From: Chitinophaga pinensis
GTDB lineage: Bacteria; Bacteroidota; Bacteroidia; Chitinophagales; CAMDFR01
Length of the DNA stretch: 64,000 bases
Reading direction: 5' to 3'
Assembly: GCA_945860705.1 (NCBI GenBank)
Contig: CAMART010000007.1
Span: forward strand, 58,254 to 122,253
Under the pieces are notes generated by a model. It did not search any database, had not been told where the DNA came from, and saw only the letters and a list, made by a program, of their open reading frames with translations. Positions 53,259 through 62,851 of the stretch are shown in pieces. Positions within the stretch are counted from its first letter, which is position 1, and every line of letters starts with the position of its first letter. The translations under genes and the position numbers were made by a program.

Positions 53259-53553
53259 ATTTTTATATTCTATTTCATCTAAGATGAAGTTTTTCTATAT
53301 TTTCATATTTTTTTTAAGATTTAAGTATTAAGTATCAAGATATAAGTCGTATGGCGTTAGATACTAGAATAAACTTAATTCTTTTCAACATAAATAACTT
53401 AATTCTTTTAACTTAAAACTTTAAACGTTCAAAATAAATAACTTAATTCTTTTAACTTAATCCTTTAAACGTTCAAAATAAATAACTTAATTCTTTTAAC
53501 TTAATCCTTACTACTTTATATTCATAATTCAAAATTCTACATTCAAAATTATA
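53259..53553. repeat. 44-bp tandem repeat and short-word repeats
   Basis: A 295-bp intergenic stretch between the tonB-like and exbD genes. From 53393 a unit of 44 bases, beginning AATAACTTAATTC and containing TTTAAACGTTCAAAAT, is repeated about 2.6 times with starts at 53393, 53437 and 53481, ending near 53509. The first copy differs from the second by two bases in the middle. Flanking sequence holds degenerate AAGTATCAAG words. No open frame is present. Confidence 0.7.
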
Positions 53554-53967
53554 TTATCCTTTTCTCTGCAATGCCAGCAACATTTTTACATTTAAGTTCG
53601 CACCAATATCCATCACTTGAGCTGCAGTTTGCATAGTTACTGATTGATCTACAAATAATTTCACTACAGGCTCTTCATTCCCATTCGCTTTTTCATTATC
53701 AATCGTTTGTTGTAGGGTAGCTTCTAGCTCATCATAAGGCACTGGTGTTTTGCCAATATAGTATATCAAATTGGCATCTATAGAAAGCTCAATAGGTTTT
53801 CTTACAATAGACTTTTCACCTTTTGCTTTTGGTAACGTAAGTTTGATAGCAGAAGGATTGGCCAATGTAGCTGCTATCAAGAAAAACATCATCAAGAAAA
53901 ACATAATATCATTAAAGGCGTGTGTATTCACCTCTACATGTCTTCTATTTTTATTTCTAAATTTCAT
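53554..53967 (-). CDS. exbD: ExbD-family biopolymer transport protein
   Basis: A 137-residue ExbD/TolR protein: one transmembrane helix (HAFNDIMFFLMMFFLIAAT, with the conserved membrane Asp near residue 18), then a periplasmic domain of about 90 residues. ExbD works with ExbB to convert proton flow into TonB motion. It sits between exbB (117 bases upstream) and the tonB-like gene (295 bases downstream) on the minus strand. Confidence 0.9.
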   Translation of the reverse strand: MKFRNKNRRHVEVNTHAFNDIMFFLMMFFLIAATLANPSAIKLTLPKAKGEKSIVRKPIELSIDANLIYYIGKTPVPYDELEATLQQTIDNEKANGNEEPVVKLFVDQSVTMQTAAQVMDIGANLNVKMLLALQRKG

Positions 53968-54084
53968 TTATTTATTATTTAAGTATCAAGATAAAAGTAT
54001 CAAGTCCCGAAGCTTCGGGATAAGACTATGAATATTCTATAATATATTAACATTTAACTTTAAACATGTAACTTTTAACTTTAG
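53968..54084. repeat. short-word repeat with perfect 16-bp palindrome
   Basis: The 117-bp gap between exbB and exbD contains AAGTATCAAG words and the palindrome TCCCGAAGCTTCGGGA (54005-54020), followed by AACATTTAACTTTAAAC words as in 15729-15969. The palindrome could act as a terminator or a processing site in the operon. Confidence 0.6.
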
Positions 54085-54768
54085 TTATCCCGGTTCATTC
54101 AATAAATCCATAAATTCAACACTACTTTTTTCTAAATTATTAGCAACTCCATCTATCATACTATTGAGAATATTGTACCCCACAAATGCAAATATCCCTA
54201 CCAACAAACCTGCTCCAGAAGTTACCATTTTTTCATAAAGTCCTCCTGCTATTACGCCAATACTAAGTTCATTGGTTTGTGCTATTCTGAAAAATATATT
54301 AATAACCCCAGAAATAGTACCTAAGAAACCTACCATAGGTGCAATACCTGCAATGATACTTAAGTAATTCATATGTTTTTCTAGCTTGTACATCTCTAGT
54401 TTCGCTTCATTTTCTACAGCACGCTCTATGACATCAAAATCTTTTCCTATTCTTTTGATTCCTTTTTCTACTAATCGAGCTATTGGTTTATTTGTGTTTT
54501 TGCATAGAGATTTTGCAGCATCTATTTTGCCACTCATCAAATATTCTCTAATATTATTTATGAAATTAGAATCTATTTTTGACGCACCGTATATAGTGAT
54601 AAATCTTTCTATGAAAATAACTAAAGCTAGTATTGATAAGATAACAATAGGAATCATAGCCCAGCCACCTTTCATAAATAAATCAAGTAGCTCTATATTT
54701 TCTTTTACTTCTGGAGCGTTAGCAATTGTTTTTGCAGTACTATCTACTATTTGCAATAATGGAAACAT
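54085..54768 (-). CDS. exbB: MotA/TolQ/ExbB proton channel family protein
   Basis: A 227-residue ExbB/TolQ protein: an N-terminal helix (LFMKGGWAMIPIVILSILALVIFIERFI, cited in part), a cytoplasmic domain, and two further helices (NYLSIIAGIAPMVGFLGTISGVINIF, and the GLYEKMVTSGAGLLVGIFAFVGYN helix), with the conserved Thr and Pro in the channel. It is the first gene of the minus-strand exbB-exbD-tonB module and is divergent from the plus-strand module at 55187. Confidence 0.92.
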   Translation of the reverse strand: MFPLLQIVDSTAKTIANAPEVKENIELLDLFMKGGWAMIPIVILSILALVIFIERFITIYGASKIDSNFINNIREYLMSGKIDAAKSLCKNTNKPIARLVEKGIKRIGKDFDVIERAVENEAKLEMYKLEKHMNYLSIIAGIAPMVGFLGTISGVINIFFRIAQTNELSIGVIAGGLYEKMVTSGAGLLVGIFAFVGYNILNSMIDGVANNLEKSSVEFMDLLNEPG

Positions 54769-54822
54769 AAGTTTTATTTTTTAATTATTAGTGTAACGAT
54801 TTTTATCGGTTCTTTATTACAT

Positions 54823-54830
54823 CAAAAGTA
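54823..54830 (-). promoter_or_regulatory. -7 element of the minus-strand exbB (TACTTTTG)
   Basis: TACTTTTG on the minus strand, an exact TAnnTTTG match 54 bases before the ATG. The -33 TTG is not found at the usual distance. Confidence 0.4.
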
Positions 54831-55091
54831 TAGGTATATACGCTTTAGAAAATTTAAGATTATCAATAAAAATAGTTTAGTTGTATAGATATTTATACAC
54901 TTAGTTAAAATAACTAAATTTCTTGAAGCATAAATAAAATATGACAATTTTATGACTGTATATATTATGGAATAATAGTGCTTTGCACATTATATATCCA
55001 TAGAGTAAAAAATATTTATGGAAAAATGAAAATATTGAATCTTGTCTATATCATGTTGACAATTAAAAAAAAATACAGATATAGCTATGTT

Positions 55092-55125
55092 TTGTTCCTT
55101 ATTTCCAATTTTTCACTTATGTTTG
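55092..55125 (+). promoter_or_regulatory. promoter of the plus-strand exbB (TTG-N23-TATGTTTG)
   Basis: TTG at 55092-55094 and TATGTTTG at 55118-55125, with a spacer of 23 bases, fit the Bacteroidota consensus at its longest spacing. The untranslated leader to the ATG at 55187 would be about 55 bases. Confidence 0.55.
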
Positions 55126-55186
55126 CCTACTCAAATAATAATCTGAATAATTAATTAACTAAAAAAAACAAAAATTTAAAAACATT

Positions 55187-55990
55187 ATGAGTAATCAAAA
55201 TTCAGGAAAAGGAAGCTCGATTTTCGCAACAGTTGCAATACCAGTGATAATAGTTATCGCTTATTGTATTTACATTTTTATTTTAGGTGCATCAGGAAAT
55301 TTTGAAGGTGGTGATCCAGTAAAAGGACATCCAATCAATTTCTTAGGTACTATTCACAAAGGAGGTATAGCTATCGTACCTATTTTGATTGCAGTAGATT
55401 TAATGATTATTGTATTCTCATTAGAAAGACTTATTACATTATTTAAAGCAGGTGGAAGTGGCAACACTGAAACATTTATCAGAAACGTAAAAACAAAATT
55501 GGGTTCTGGTCAAGTAGATGCAGCTATCGCTGATTGTGACAAACAAAAAGGTTCATTAGCTTCAGTTGTTAAAGCTGGTTTGACTAAATATAAATTTGTA
55601 CAAAATGATGCATCTATTGATAAAGATGCAAAAGTTGCGGCAATTCAAAAAGATTTAGAAGAAGCTACATCTTTAGAATTACCAATGTTGTCTAAAAACT
55701 TAGTGATTCTCTCTACTTCTGCATCTATCGCTACATTATTAGGTTTGATTGGTACGGTTATCGGTATGATCAAGTCGTTCCAAGCTCTTGCTACATCAGG
55801 TGCTCCAGATGCTTCTGCATTATCACTAGGTATCTCTGAGGCTCTTATCAATACTGCATTAGGTATTACAGGTTCTTGTATCGCTATCATCGCTTATAAT
55901 TACTTCTCAAGCAAAATTGATGCAATGACTTATGGTATGGATGAAGCTGGTTATAGCATAGTTCAAACTTTTACTGAAAAAGGACATTAG
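55187..55990 (+). CDS. exbB: MotA/TolQ/ExbB proton channel family protein
   Basis: A 267-residue ExbB: an N-terminal helix (IFATVAIPVIIVIAYCIYIFIL, cited in part), a second helix (GGIAIVPILIAVDLMIIVFSLERLI), a cytoplasmic domain rich in Lys/Asp, and two C-terminal helices (TSASIATLLGLIGTVIGMIKSF and ALINTALGITGSCIAIIAYNYF). The sequence is longer than TolQ (about 227) by an N-terminal helix and a 25-residue periplasmic loop. It starts the plus-strand exbB-exbD-exbD-tonB operon. Confidence 0.92.
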   Translation: MSNQNSGKGSSIFATVAIPVIIVIAYCIYIFILGASGNFEGGDPVKGHPINFLGTIHKGGIAIVPILIAVDLMIIVFSLERLITLFKAGGSGNTETFIRNVKTKLGSGQVDAAIADCDKQKGSLASVVKAGLTKYKFVQNDASIDKDAKVAAIQKDLEEATSLELPMLSKNLVILSTSASIATLLGLIGTVIGMIKSFQALATSGAPDASALSLGISEALINTALGITGSCIAIIAYNYFSSKIDAMTYGMDEAGYSIVQTFTEKGH

Positions 55991-56037
55991 TATATATTTC
56001 ATAAGAAAGTATTGAATCACAAATAAAAAAATAAATT

Positions 56038-56697
56038 ATGCCAAAAATAAAAATGCCTAAAAATTCCCCTACATTGGATATGACTCCGATGGTGGATTTG
56101 GCTTTTCTTTTGGTGACTTTCTTTATGCTTACAGCTACTATGAAAGCTACAGAGCCTGTAGTAGTAGACGCACCATCATCAACACAGTCAAAAGCTATTC
56201 CTGATAATTATATATTAGTTACTATTAATAAAGAAGGAACTGCGTTTTTTAGTATCACAAATACCAACGTGAGAAAAAAAGTATTGGCTTCAATGGGCGA
56301 AAAGTATGGAGTAAAGTTTACTGAAAAAGAAACTTTAAAATTTGCAGCCATGACTAGTTTCGGTGTTCCTTTTAAAGATTTAAAAAATTATATAAATCTA
56401 TCCGAATCTAAAAAAGCTGAATATGCGTCACCAGGTATACCAACGGATAGTACAGACAATCAATTAGACCAATGGATATTCTCATCCTATTCATTTTATC
56501 AAAGCGACTTAATCTCAAAAAGAGAAGAAGCAAAAACTAAAAATGAATTTTTTGACACAAAGAAAAATGCTTTAAAGTTTGCGATAAAAGCAGATGCCGA
56601 AGCACCTTATGTGAAAGTAAAAAAAGTAGTAGATATTTTTACGGATAGAGAAATCTATACGTTTAATATGATCACTACCATGGAAGAGAGAAAATAA
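56038..56697 (+). CDS. exbD: ExbD-family protein, long form
   Basis: A 219-residue ExbD (DMTPMVDLAFLLVTFFML helix with the functional Asp). It is much longer than typical ExbD (about 140 residues); the extra residues (about 85-170) lie in the periplasmic part and contain Lys/Ser-rich helical sequence. The C-terminal KVKKVVDIFTDREIYTFNMITTMEE matches the ExbD closing fold. It is followed by a second exbD 31 bases downstream. Confidence 0.88.
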   Translation: MPKIKMPKNSPTLDMTPMVDLAFLLVTFFMLTATMKATEPVVVDAPSSTQSKAIPDNYILVTINKEGTAFFSITNTNVRKKVLASMGEKYGVKFTEKETLKFAAMTSFGVPFKDLKNYINLSESKKAEYASPGIPTDSTDNQLDQWIFSSYSFYQSDLISKREEAKTKNEFFDTKKNALKFAIKADAEAPYVKVKKVVDIFTDREIYTFNMITTMEERK

Positions 56698-56728
56698 ATA
56701 TTAATAATAGAAAAAGAGATATAAAAAA

Positions 56729-57361
56729 ATGGCAGAAATACAAGAAGGTGGCGGTGGAGGCGGTGGTAAACACCAGAAGAAACGCGCCAAAAAAAGCTCT
56801 ACAAGAATAGATATGACACCCATGGTGGATTTAGCATTCTTATTACTTACTTTCTTTATCTTGACTTCTACTTTTGCTAAAAGTAAAGCTACCGATTTAT
56901 CTTTCCCAGCAAAACCAAAAGATGACCAACCTATTAGCAAAGACAAAGCAAATGGTATCACGATTCTTTTAGGTGAAAACAATAAAGTATATTGGTATCC
57001 GGGTGCATTGACTCCAGACAAGGTTTTGACTAAAGCAGATTATTCATCTTCTAAAGATGGTTTAAGAGCTGTATTTAGTATAGGAAATAAAAAAGTCTAT
57101 GACAAAATGCAAAATCTTAAAGCCGATGCTAAAAAATGGACGTATAAAGATGATGCAGTATTTGACTCTATATACAAATATAAATCTAAAGAAATCAAAG
57201 GGGGAGAAGACGCACTAGTAGTAATAGTAAAAGCAGACGATAAGGCTAGTTATAAAAATGTAATAGATGTTGTCGATGAATTGAATATTTCAGAAATCGG
57301 TAAGTTTGTTATAGTAGATATGACACCTGAAGAGAAAGCTAAATTAGACGCACTTAAATAA
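56729..57361 (+). CDS. exbD: ExbD-family protein with glycine-rich N-terminus
   Basis: A 210-residue ExbD. The N-terminus is EGGGGGGGKHQKKRAKKSSTR, a run of seven glycines and a basic cluster ahead of the DMTPMVDLAFLLLTFFIL helix. The periplasmic domain is expanded in the middle (about 95-150). It is paired with the preceding exbD; in Bacteroidota a pair of ExbD paralogues often acts with one ExbB. The tonB gene follows after 27 bases. Confidence 0.9.
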   Translation: MAEIQEGGGGGGGKHQKKRAKKSSTRIDMTPMVDLAFLLLTFFILTSTFAKSKATDLSFPAKPKDDQPISKDKANGITILLGENNKVYWYPGALTPDKVLTKADYSSSKDGLRAVFSIGNKKVYDKMQNLKADAKKWTYKDDAVFDSIYKYKSKEIKGGEDALVVIVKADDKASYKNVIDVVDELNISEIGKFVIVDMTPEEKAKLDALK

Positions 57362-57388
57362 ATTTATTAAAAGATAAATTATAAAAAC

Positions 57389-58201
57389 ATGAGTATATTT
57401 TCAGATTGGTCAGACGAAATCAGTTCAGAAAGAAATGAACTTGTTTTTGCAGACAAAAATAAAGCCTATGGTGCTTATCAGATAAGAAAAGGCTACGGTC
57501 GTACGCTTCTTTTATCTTGTATAGTAGGTATTTCAGGTATGCTTTTGGCAGTAGGTGTTCCTACTATCATAGCTAGCATGGAGCCTAAAGAGAAAAAAGA
57601 AAAAGTATTATCTGATGAACAAATAACCATAGATCCAATAAAGGAAATGGAGGAAGAATTACCACCACCTCCACCACCTCCACCACCACTTCAAGAACCA
57701 CCAAAAATCGAAACAGCTAAGTTCGTAGAACTAGAAATAGTAGATGAAGAAGTGAAAGAAGAGGTAAAAACTCAAGAAGAGCTTGTAGAAACTAAAGTAG
57801 CTACAACTACTCAAGAGGGTACAGACGATATAGTAATCCCCGAAGAGAAAGTTGTAGTGGCACAAGTAGTAGATGATAAACCAGAAGAAATTTTTGTAGG
57901 TGCTGAGGAAAATGCGGCATTTCCAGGTGGTGATGCAGCGCTGTTTAAGTTTGTAAGAGAGCATATCACTTATCCTGCATACGAAAAAGAAGCAGATATT
58001 TCTGGAAAAGTATTGGTACGTTTCGTTGTAGAAAAAGATGGTAGCGTATCTAATGTGGAAATACTTAAAAAAGTAAGTCCAGGTCTTGATAAAGAAGCGA
58101 AAAGGGTAGTAGAGAGTATGCCTAAATGGTCACCGGCTAAAAACAATGGTAAACCAGTTAGATTATACTTCAACTTACCAATCAACTTCACACTACAATA
58201 G
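57389..58201 (+). CDS. tonB: energy transducer TonB
   Basis: A 270-residue TonB: a cytoplasmic N-terminus (NELVFADKNKAYGAYQIRKGYG, cited in part, the conserved Bacteroidota TonB start), one helix (LLLSCIVGISGMLLAVGVPTII), a proline-rich region (a run of nine prolines after EEELPP, about residue 90) and acidic linker, and a C-terminal domain (FPGGDAALFKFVREHITYP, GKVLVRFVVEKDGSVSNVEI, KRVVESMPKWSPAKNNGKPV). It contacts the TonB box of outer-membrane receptors. A strong terminator follows, ending the operon. Confidence 0.93.
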   Translation: MSIFSDWSDEISSERNELVFADKNKAYGAYQIRKGYGRTLLLSCIVGISGMLLAVGVPTIIASMEPKEKKEKVLSDEQITIDPIKEMEEELPPPPPPPPPLQEPPKIETAKFVELEIVDEEVKEEVKTQEELVETKVATTTQEGTDDIVIPEEKVVVAQVVDDKPEEIFVGAEENAAFPGGDAALFKFVREHITYPAYEKEADISGKVLVRFVVEKDGSVSNVEILKKVSPGLDKEAKRVVESMPKWSPAKNNGKPVRLYFNLPINFTLQ

Positions 58202-58226
58202 TAATTGATTTAATAAGATTATTCAA

Positions 58227-58259
58227 AAACGCTCTAGATTTTCTAGAGCGTTTTTTTTA
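58227..58259 (+). terminator. strong terminator of the plus-strand Ton operon
   Basis: ACGCTCTAGA pairs perfectly with TCTAGAGCGT around a 3-base loop and is followed by eight T residues, 28 bases after the tonB stop. Confidence 0.93.
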
Positions 58260-58378
58260 TTGCAAAAAAATGACAATTGTTTGTATGGATTAAATAAGAT
58301 TTAAGTATCAAGAATTAAGATACTAGATTTTAGATACTAGACAAATAATTTATAATTCATAATTTAAAATTTAAAAAA

Positions 58379-58843
58379 ATGGCACAGATAGAAAACAACA
58401 AAAAAACAATCAGAATGGACATGACTCCATTAGTAGATTTAGCATTTTTATTACTTACATTTTTTGTACTTACATCTACACTTACCAAACAACAAGCAAT
58501 AGATTTAACTTTTCCTCCTAAATGTATTGATTGTCCAATAACGCCTGCAAATGGAATGACTATACTTTTTAAAAGAGATAAGCTTTACTATGCAGTAGGT
58601 GATTATATTAAAAATCCTACTAAAATAATTGCATCTAAAGATATCATCAAAGAATTGACGCTTACTAAAAAAGCCTTTAATAAAATGGATAAAGAATTAA
58701 ATATTGTGGTAATGCCTGATGATAGTACATCTTATGAATCGGTAATCTCTGTTATAGATGCACTCAATATTACTGATAACCATAGATTCGTTATTCAAGA
58801 TGTAAATCCATCAAGTTCTTTAGTGATGAGAAATACTAGATAG
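58379..58843 (+). CDS. extra ExbD-family protein outside the Ton operon
   Basis: A 154-residue ExbD (RMDMTPLVDLAFLLLTFFVLTSTL helix with the functional Asp, cited in part; periplasmic domain of about 100 residues ending RFVIQDV). It shares the DMTPxVDLAFLLLTFF sequence with the second ExbD of the operon and looks like a shortened duplicate. It is cut off from the operon by the 58227 terminator and preceded by AT-rich repeats, so it needs its own promoter; none is obvious. A tandem hairpin pair follows. Confidence 0.85.
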   Translation: MAQIENNKKTIRMDMTPLVDLAFLLLTFFVLTSTLTKQQAIDLTFPPKCIDCPITPANGMTILFKRDKLYYAVGDYIKNPTKIIASKDIIKELTLTKKAFNKMDKELNIVVMPDDSTSYESVISVIDALNITDNHRFVIQDVNPSSSLVMRNTR

Positions 58844-58880
58844 ATTGTTATTAGTATGTTGTATAATTAGCATAAAAAAA

Positions 58881-58925
58881 ACTCCCGATTTCTCGGGAGT
58901 CTTTTGCCATTTATTAGTAAATGGC
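58881..58925. terminator. tandem hairpins, bidirectional terminator
   Basis: The first hairpin, ACTCCCGA/TCGGGAGT (58881-58900), has a run of eight T residues on the minus-strand side, so it terminates the minus-strand TPR gene. The second, GCCATTTA/TAAATGGC (58906-58925), is perfect with a 4-base loop. Together they close both converging transcripts (exbD and the TPR gene). Confidence 0.85.
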
Positions 58926-58946
58926 AACAACAAAAAAGCTATATTT

Positions 58947-60098
58947 TTAATTATCTAAATTTGCTTTGATCTTCATCATGATTCTTTTTAAGTCAGCATC
59001 ATCTGGTTTCAAAGATAAAGCTTTTTCGATAAATGGCTTAGCGTTTTTATAAGCAGCTATTTTTTTTGCATCTAATTCATTGCTTTTTGCTATGTCTTCT
59101 TTGGTGTTTCCAAGTGCATTTATTTGCAAAATATAGCCATTTGCTTCTTCGATATAGGTACCACCAAGGTTATTCCAAGCATTTAAGTTATTGTCATTCA
59201 GTTCAGTAGCTTTTAGATACATCTCTCTACACTTAGTCACATCTTTCATTTTGTCATATGCCAAAGCAGCTGCTACATACAGCTGATCGTTTTTTGGATC
59301 TAACTCTATGGTTTTGTTTATTTTATCTATTGCTTCTACGTATTTTCCTTCTGATATGTAGAAATTTAATTGAGTTATTCTCAAATTCACATTACTTGGA
59401 AACTTAGTAACAGCATCATCCACTAATTTTTTAGACTCTTCAGCTCTACCTTCTTTTACATACATATTTGCCAATGTAGCATATAGACCAGCATCTTCAG
59501 ATCCTTTTGATATGATTCCTTCATATAAAGTAATAGCCTCTTTAGTCATACCTGCTTTTTGAGCGCATAGGCCTGCATTACTTCTGATAGAGCTCAAGTC
59601 TAGGTGAAATTTTTGTTTATTAGTCTCAAAAAAGGTATTTGCATCTTCGAGTTTAATAAAAGACTGGTAAGCCTCAGCAAATTTATTAGCTTGATATTGG
59701 TCTACGCCTCTATTATTGATATAGCTACATACACTTTTTAAATAAGTAAAAGTAGCTTCTTGATCTCTAAAACGAATATCATTAAGCGTAATTGCTTTTT
59801 TGTATGCATCATAAGCCTCATCCAATATATTTACTGTTGCATATTTTGGAGCTAATTCTTTGCTTTCTGTTATTAGTTGATATACTTGACCTTTTACAAA
59901 CCAAGCTTTAGCCATAGCCACAGTTTTTTCATGTAAAACTGCTTCATCTATTTCAGATTTAGCTTTTTCTAGATTCTGATCACCTTCTTTTTGAAGGTAT
60001 AAATCTATATATGTTTGCGCAGAAGTTATTTTAACTTGTTGAGCATTAATAAATAATGTGATTAAACTTAAAGTGATAATCAAAAGATTTTTTTTCAT
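58947..60098 (-). CDS. periplasmic TPR-repeat protein
   Basis: A 383-residue protein with signal peptide (MKKNLLIITLSLITLFINAQ) and about six to eight tetratricopeptide repeats through residues 55-375 (for example TKEAITLYEGIISKGSEDAGLYATLANMYVKEGR, cited in part). TPR proteins are scaffolds for protein complexes. It is monocistronic between gyrA and the exbD gene and separated from the latter by tandem hairpins. Partner unknown. Confidence 0.85.
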   Translation of the reverse strand: MKKNLLIITLSLITLFINAQQVKITSAQTYIDLYLQKEGDQNLEKAKSEIDEAVLHEKTVAMAKAWFVKGQVYQLITESKELAPKYATVNILDEAYDAYKKAITLNDIRFRDQEATFTYLKSVCSYINNRGVDQYQANKFAEAYQSFIKLEDANTFFETNKQKFHLDLSSIRSNAGLCAQKAGMTKEAITLYEGIISKGSEDAGLYATLANMYVKEGRAEESKKLVDDAVTKFPSNVNLRITQLNFYISEGKYVEAIDKINKTIELDPKNDQLYVAAALAYDKMKDVTKCREMYLKATELNDNNLNAWNNLGGTYIEEANGYILQINALGNTKEDIAKSNELDAKKIAAYKNAKPFIEKALSLKPDDADLKRIMMKIKANLDN

Positions 60099-60157
60099 TT
60101 TTTAATATTTTTTTTATTTAGATGTTAATTCGTTAGTTATTACATAAAAAAACATGC

Positions 60158-62764
60158 CTAATTTTCAGATTCTGGTGTTTCAGCATCATCAGTATTAGTT
60201 TCATCTGTTTCTGGCAAAGTTTCCTCTGTCATATCAGGTGCTATGTTCATATCATTTTCTTCAGCTTCCAATAATTCTGCTGCATCACTTTCTAGAGATT
60301 CTCCATTTTCTATTTTAGCTACTGCTGCTATTTCATCATTATCTTTTAGACGAATCAAAGTCACACCCTGAGTAGCTCTACCTGCAGTTCTAATATTTTT
60401 AAGAGCAATTCTGATTGTGATACCAGATTTATTGATTATCATCAAGTGATCATCTTCGGTCACATCTTTGATAGCTATCAAGTCACCTGTTTTCTCTGTG
60501 ATATTTAAAGTTTTTACCCCTTTACCACCTCTATTGGTCACACGATAATTATTATCTCCTGTTTCTGGATCATCTAAGAAGGTACGTTTACCAAATCCTT
60601 TTTCAGAAACTACCATGATAGTTCTTCCTTTATCTTCCGGATTTACACAAACCATTCCTATTACTTCATCTTTTTCAGATTCTAGTTCTACTCCAGTTAC
60701 TCCCATAGAAGTTCTACCAGATGCTCTTACTTTACTTTCATTGAAACGTATCGCTTTACCACTTTTCTTAGCTAAAAGCACTTCAGATTTACCATTGGTA
60801 AGAATAGCTTCTAGTAATTCGTCTCCTTCACGGATGGTGATAGCTTGTATACCATTTTGTCTAGGACGAGAAAACTCTTCTAAAAGTGTTTTCTTAATCA
60901 CCCCTTGTTTTGTACAGAACATCACATAGTGATTATTGATATATTCTTCTTCTTTTAAGCTTTTCACTGGCATATAGGCCATTACTTTATCTTCTGCTGG
61001 TAGATTCATGATATTTTGAATCGCTCTACCTTTTCCACCTTTATTGCCTTCTGGTATATTGTATACTTTCAACCAAAGACATTTTCCACTGGTAGTGAAA
61101 AACAACATGTAGTTATGTGTATTTGCCAAAAGTAAATGCTCAGTGAAATCTTCATTTCTTGTAGAAGCACCTTTTGAACCTGTACCACCTCTATTTTGAG
61201 ATTTGAATTCAGTAAGTGAAGTTCTTTTGATATATCCTAAATGCGAAACAGTAATCACTACTTCTTCAGCTTCTATCAAATCTTCCATATTGATATCGCC
61301 ACCTGCATATTCTATATCCGTTTTTCTTTCATCACCAAATTTTGCTTTTACCTCTTGAAGCTCGTCTTTGATTATTTGCATTCTCAATTCTACTTTTGCT
61401 AAAATTTCTTTCAAGCTTTCAATCAATTTCATGATTTCTCTGTGCTCTTCACGTATTTTTTCGCTTTCAAGAGAAGTCAATTTTTGTAGTCTTAAATCTA
61501 GAATAGCTTTTGCTTGTATTTCGCTTAGTGCAAATTTGCTGATAAGTCCTTCTCTAGCTATGTCTACTGTAGCTGATGAACGAATCAATGAAATTACTTC
61601 ATCTAAATTGTCTAGCGCTATCAATAAACCTTCTAAAATATGGGCTCTTTTTTCAGCATCTTTTAAATCATACTCTGTTCTTTTGATGATCACTTCATGT
61701 CTAAATTCGATGAAGTGTTTGATCATATCTTTTAGATTCAAAGTATATGGTCTACCATGAACGAGCGCTACGTTATTTACCCCAAAAGAGGTTTGCAATT
61801 GAGTATAGGTATATAAGTGATTTAAAATCACATTTGCTGCGCCATCACGTTTCACATCTACAACGATACGCATACCAGTTCTATCACTCTCATCTCTGAT
61901 ATCGCTTACGCCTTCAATTTTTTTCTCGTTTACTAATTCAGCTATTTTTTGAATAAGTACTGATTTATTTACTTGATAAGGTATTTCTGTTACGATGATT
62001 TGTTCTCTACCTTTTTCGTCTACTTCTATAGTAGCTTTACCACGCACTACTATTTTGCCTCTACCAGTTTCAAAGGCTTCTTTTACACCAGAATATCCGT
62101 AGATAGTTCCACCTGTAGGAAAATCTGGAGCTTTTACAAACTTCATCAATTCATCTATGGTGATTTCATTATTATCTACATAAGCTTGCATACCATCGAT
62201 TACTTCACTCAAGTTGTGAGGCAATATGTTGGTAGCCATACCTACTGCTATACCCGATGCACCATTTACCAATAGATTTGGAATTCTTGAAGGTAGTACG
62301 GATGGTTCTTCGAGCGTATCATCAAAGTTTAGATTAAATTTAACCGTGTCTTTATCTATATCTTTTAAAATCTCTTCAGTGATTTTTGCTTGACGTGCTT
62401 CGGTATACCTCATCGCTGCTGGACTATCTCCATCTACAGAACCAAAGTTTCCTTGTCCGTCTACTAATGGATATCTTAGTGACCATTCTTGAGCCATACG
62501 AACCATGGCATCATATACAGAAGTATCGCCATGTGGGTGATACTTACCAAGTACTTCCCCTACGATACGGGCACTTTTTTTATGAGGTTTGTTGTAGCTC
62601 AGTCCTAGATCGTACATACCATAAAGTACACGTCTGTGTACTGGTTTGAGTCCGTCACGTACATCTGGAATAGCTCTAGAAACAATTACCGACATAGAAT
62701 AATCTATGTAAGCTGTTTTCATTTCTTCTTCAATATTAATTGGGATAATCTTGTCGTCTGCCAT
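60158..62764 (-). CDS. gyrA: DNA gyrase subunit A
   Basis: GyrA cuts and religates DNA in the gyrase heterotetramer. The 868-residue protein has the catalytic Y120 (AAMRYTEAR), the quinolone-resistance segment [12 protein letters not shown] (Thr81 where E. coli has Ser83, and Asp85 where it has Asp87), and the GyrA-box-like [11 protein letters not shown] in the C-terminal beta-pinwheel. The tail (last about 60 residues) is strongly acidic (Glu, Asp, Thr). Gene gyrB is not in the window. A TATATTTG element lies upstream. Confidence 0.96.
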   Translation of the reverse strand: MADDKIIPINIEEEMKTAYIDYSMSVIVSRAIPDVRDGLKPVHRRVLYGMYDLGLSYNKPHKKSARIVGEVLGKYHPHGDTSVYDAMVRMAQEWSLRYPLVDGQGNFGSVDGDSPAAMRYTEARQAKITEEILKDIDKDTVKFNLNFDDTLEEPSVLPSRIPNLLVNGASGIAVGMATNILPHNLSEVIDGMQAYVDNNEITIDELMKFVKAPDFPTGGTIYGYSGVKEAFETGRGKIVVRGKATIEVDEKGREQIIVTEIPYQVNKSVLIQKIAELVNEKKIEGVSDIRDESDRTGMRIVVDVKRDGAANVILNHLYTYTQLQTSFGVNNVALVHGRPYTLNLKDMIKHFIEFRHEVIIKRTEYDLKDAEKRAHILEGLLIALDNLDEVISLIRSSATVDIAREGLISKFALSEIQAKAILDLRLQKLTSLESEKIREEHREIMKLIESLKEILAKVELRMQIIKDELQEVKAKFGDERKTDIEYAGGDINMEDLIEAEEVVITVSHLGYIKRTSLTEFKSQNRGGTGSKGASTRNEDFTEHLLLANTHNYMLFFTTSGKCLWLKVYNIPEGNKGGKGRAIQNIMNLPAEDKVMAYMPVKSLKEEEYINNHYVMFCTKQGVIKKTLLEEFSRPRQNGIQAITIREGDELLEAILTNGKSEVLLAKKSGKAIRFNESKVRASGRTSMGVTGVELESEKDEVIGMVCVNPEDKGRTIMVVSEKGFGKRTFLDDPETGDNNYRVTNRGGKGVKTLNITEKTGDLIAIKDVTEDDHLMIINKSGITIRIALKNIRTAGRATQGVTLIRLKDNDEIAAVAKIENGESLESDAAELLEAEENDMNIAPDMTEETLPETDETNTDDAETPESEN

Positions 62765-62793
62765 AGTGAAATTTCATTGATTTTTTAGGAAGA

Positions 62794-62801
62794 CAAATAT
62801 A
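62794..62801 (-). promoter_or_regulatory. -7 element of gyrA (TATATTTG)
   Basis: TATATTTG on the minus strand, an exact TAnnTTTG match 29 bases before the gyrA ATG. No TTG is found at -33. Confidence 0.45.
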
Positions 62802-62851
62802 CTCTAAATGCTCGATTTATTTGGCTTTTTGATGTGAATAAAGCAAGATTT

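Larger units (their letters stand above)
54769..55186. other. divergent promoter region between two Ton modules
   Basis: A gene-free region of 418 bases between the divergent exbB genes. It contains the minus-strand -7 element CAAAAGTA (reading TACTTTTG, 54823-54830), an imperfect dyad TTAGTT-AAAAT-AACTAA (54901-54917) that could be an operator, and the plus-strand promoter annotated at 55092-55125. No Fur-box-like sequence was recognised. Confidence 0.55.

Noticed and set aside
53393..53509. CRISPR-like array
   Set aside because: The 44-base units follow each other directly without unique spacers, and there is no cas gene in the window.
52368..58843. Zorya-type antiphage system (ZorA/ZorB are MotA/MotB-like)
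   Set aside because: The genes are ordinary ExbB/ExbD/TonB with no ZorC, ZorD or ZorE and no peptidoglycan-binding domain in the ExbD proteins.
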